This document shows, piece by piece, positions 5,860 through 6,810 of a DNA stretch of 6,810 nucleotides. Within the stretch, counting starts at the first letter, position 1. Every line of letters starts with the position of its first letter. Position numbers and translations under genes: made by a program. Below the pieces are notes generated by a model, which worked only from the letters and a program-made list of their open reading frames with translations, was not told where the DNA came from and did not search any database. Location of the stretch: NCBI GenBank assembly GCA_028292075.1, contig JAQGNA010000615.1, positions 1-6,810 of the forward strand, in the 5' to 3' direction. The stretch comes from Rhodoferax sp. (GTDB lineage Bacteria > Pseudomonadota > Gammaproteobacteria > Burkholderiales > Burkholderiaceae).

Positions 5860-6810
5860 TCAGGGCAGGTCGCGGGAAGGGTCGGGCACGTTCGGATCGC
5901 GCGGGCCGATGGTGCCCAGGCGGGCCTTCAACGACTGCGGCTGGCCGCTCAGGATCGCGGCGTAGTTGGTGGTGTTGGACAGCACCTTCTTGACGTAGTC
6001 TCGCGTTTCGGTGAACGGCACGTTCTCGGCCCAGATGGCGGCATCGAGCACCGGCCCGTTGCGCCAGGCGCGGGGGCGGCCCGGGCCGGCGTTGTAGGCG
6101 GCGGCGGCCAGGGGCATGGAACCGGCGAAGTCGTCCAGCACCAGCTTCAGGTAGCCGGTGCCAATGGCGATGTTGGTGTCGCGGTCGGTGATCTGTTCGG
6201 GCGAAAAGTTGACGAGACCGATCTTCTTGGCCGTCCAGCGGGCGGTGGCTGGCATGACCTGCATCAGGCCCGAGGCGCCCACGCCGGAGCGGGCGTCGGT
6301 AATGAAGCGCGACTCCTGGCGGATCAGCCCGTACACATAGGCCGGATCGAGGTTGATTTCGCGGCTGCGCTGCACCACGGCCTGCTGGTGCGGCATGGGA
6401 AAGCGCTGCTCGAAATCCAGCACGGACTTGGTGCGCTCGCTGGTGTTGATGCAACGGTCCCACACCTCACGCTGGCAGGCCATGTCGGCGGCGGCCAGCA
6501 GTTCGCGGTCGGTCATGCCGCCGCGGTCGTGCAGGTTGGTGGCGTAGTTCCATTCGCGGTTGCCTTCGCCTCGCAGCCCGAGCTGGATGGCGTAGAGCGA
6601 CCGCACCAGGCCCGGGTTGACGCTGGCAATGGCCTTTTCTTCCGGCGTGAGGGCGGCCGGCTTGGGCGGCACGGTGATCTTCTGGCCGGTTTCTTCCAAT
6701 GCCAGCTGCTCGTAGAAGCCGCGTACGCCGGCGATGCTCTGGAACAGGCGCGTGGGCTCCACGCGGTCGAGGTCCGACTTCACCTGGGCCATCAGCGCGC
6801 GGCCCTTCCA
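5860..6810 (-). CDS. Soluble lytic transglycosylase (Slt70 type), C-terminal part (runs off right edge)
   Basis: Periplasmic muramidase-like enzyme that cleaves the MurNAc-GlcNAc bond of peptidoglycan to give 1,6-anhydro-muropeptides. 316 residues are visible, and the frame is open to base 6810, beginning WKGRAL, a motif of the Slt helical superstructure. The internal ATG at 6792 is therefore not the true start. Numbering from that Met, residues 1-145 are the end of the alpha-superhelix and linker. The catalytic domain (about 146-290) contains [13 protein letters not shown] with the catalytic Glu160 (codon 6313-6315), [15 protein letters not shown] (170-184) and [15 protein letters not shown] (229-243), the classic family 1 lytic transglycosylase signatures. 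The N-terminal signal peptide and most of the superhelix lie outside the window. The gene is most likely the head of, or lies upstream in, the minus-strand run continuing into panC 35 bp downstream. The symbol slt is likely but is withheld because only part is seen. Confidence 0.94.
   Translation of the reverse strand, partial: WKGRALMAQVKSDLDRVEPTRLFQSIAGVRGFYEQLALEETGQKITVPPKPAALTPEEKAIASVNPGLVRSLYAIQLGLRGEGNREWNYATNLHDRGGMTDRELLAAADMACQREVWDRCINTSERTKSVLDFEQRFPMPHQQAVVQRSREINLDPAYVYGLIRQESRFITDARSGVGASGLMQVMPATARWTAKKIGLVNFSPEQITDRDTNIAIGTGYLKLVLDDFAGSMPLAAAAYNAGPGRPRAWRNGPVLDAAIWAENVPFTETRDYVKKVLSNTTNYAAILSGQPQSLKARLGTIGPRDPNVPDPSRDLP

Noticed and set aside
4736..5965. 409-residue plus-strand open frame
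   Set aside because: It runs antisense across the SDR and panC genes, both of which have unmistakable family motifs on the minus strand.

Overview
The window is a GC-rich, gene-dense chromosomal segment. It probably comes from a betaproteobacterium of the order Burkholderiales, most likely family Comamonadaceae. This rests on the strong G/C bias at third codon positions, on Burkholderiales-style sequence in PanC ([23 protein letters not shown]) and Cca, and on the set of neighbours. The assignment is made by eye, without a database search.

Layout from left to right. (1) 2-469, minus: the N-terminal 156 residues of a signalling protein that runs off the left edge. It has a receiver-like domain lacking the phospho-acceptor aspartate, followed by the start of a PAS domain. 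(2) 470-637: an intergenic region with a plausible promoter and small repeats. (3) 638-991, minus: a stand-alone plant-type [2Fe-2S] ferredoxin. (4) 1082-1609, plus: a GNAT-family acetyltransferase, divergent from the ferredoxin and the only plus-strand gene. (5) 1656-2960, minus: cca, the tRNA CCA-adding enzyme with HD domain, convergent with the acetyltransferase. (6) 2992-3705, minus: a glutathione S-transferase family protein. (7) 3706-3948: the longest non-coding stretch, with small inverted and direct repeats next to a 142-bp element bounded by 17-bp imperfect terminal inverted repeats. (8) 3949-4950, minus: an NDUFA9-like atypical SDR protein. (9) 4985-5824, minus: panC. (10) 5860-6810, minus: the C-terminal half of a soluble lytic transglycosylase that runs off the right edge.

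The five genes from the transglycosylase to cca lie head to tail on the minus strand. Gaps are 35, 34, 241 (holding the repeat element) and 31 bp. They probably form one or two transcription units, with the element marking the possible break. Their products act in separate housekeeping processes: peptidoglycan turnover, pantothenate/CoA synthesis, a respiratory or quinone-linked SDR function, thiol chemistry and tRNA 3'-end maturation. The cluster therefore looks like a positional neighbourhood and not a pathway.

I found no phage, CRISPR, toxin-antitoxin, secretion or defence locus and no rRNA or tRNA gene. The features most worth a second look are the degenerate receiver, the inverted-repeat element whose outermost base completes the stop codon of the SDR gene, the spaced ATTGATGC repeats before the GST gene, and a perfect 14-bp palindrome between panC and the SDR gene. 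I do not see convincing evidence of a new multi-gene system.
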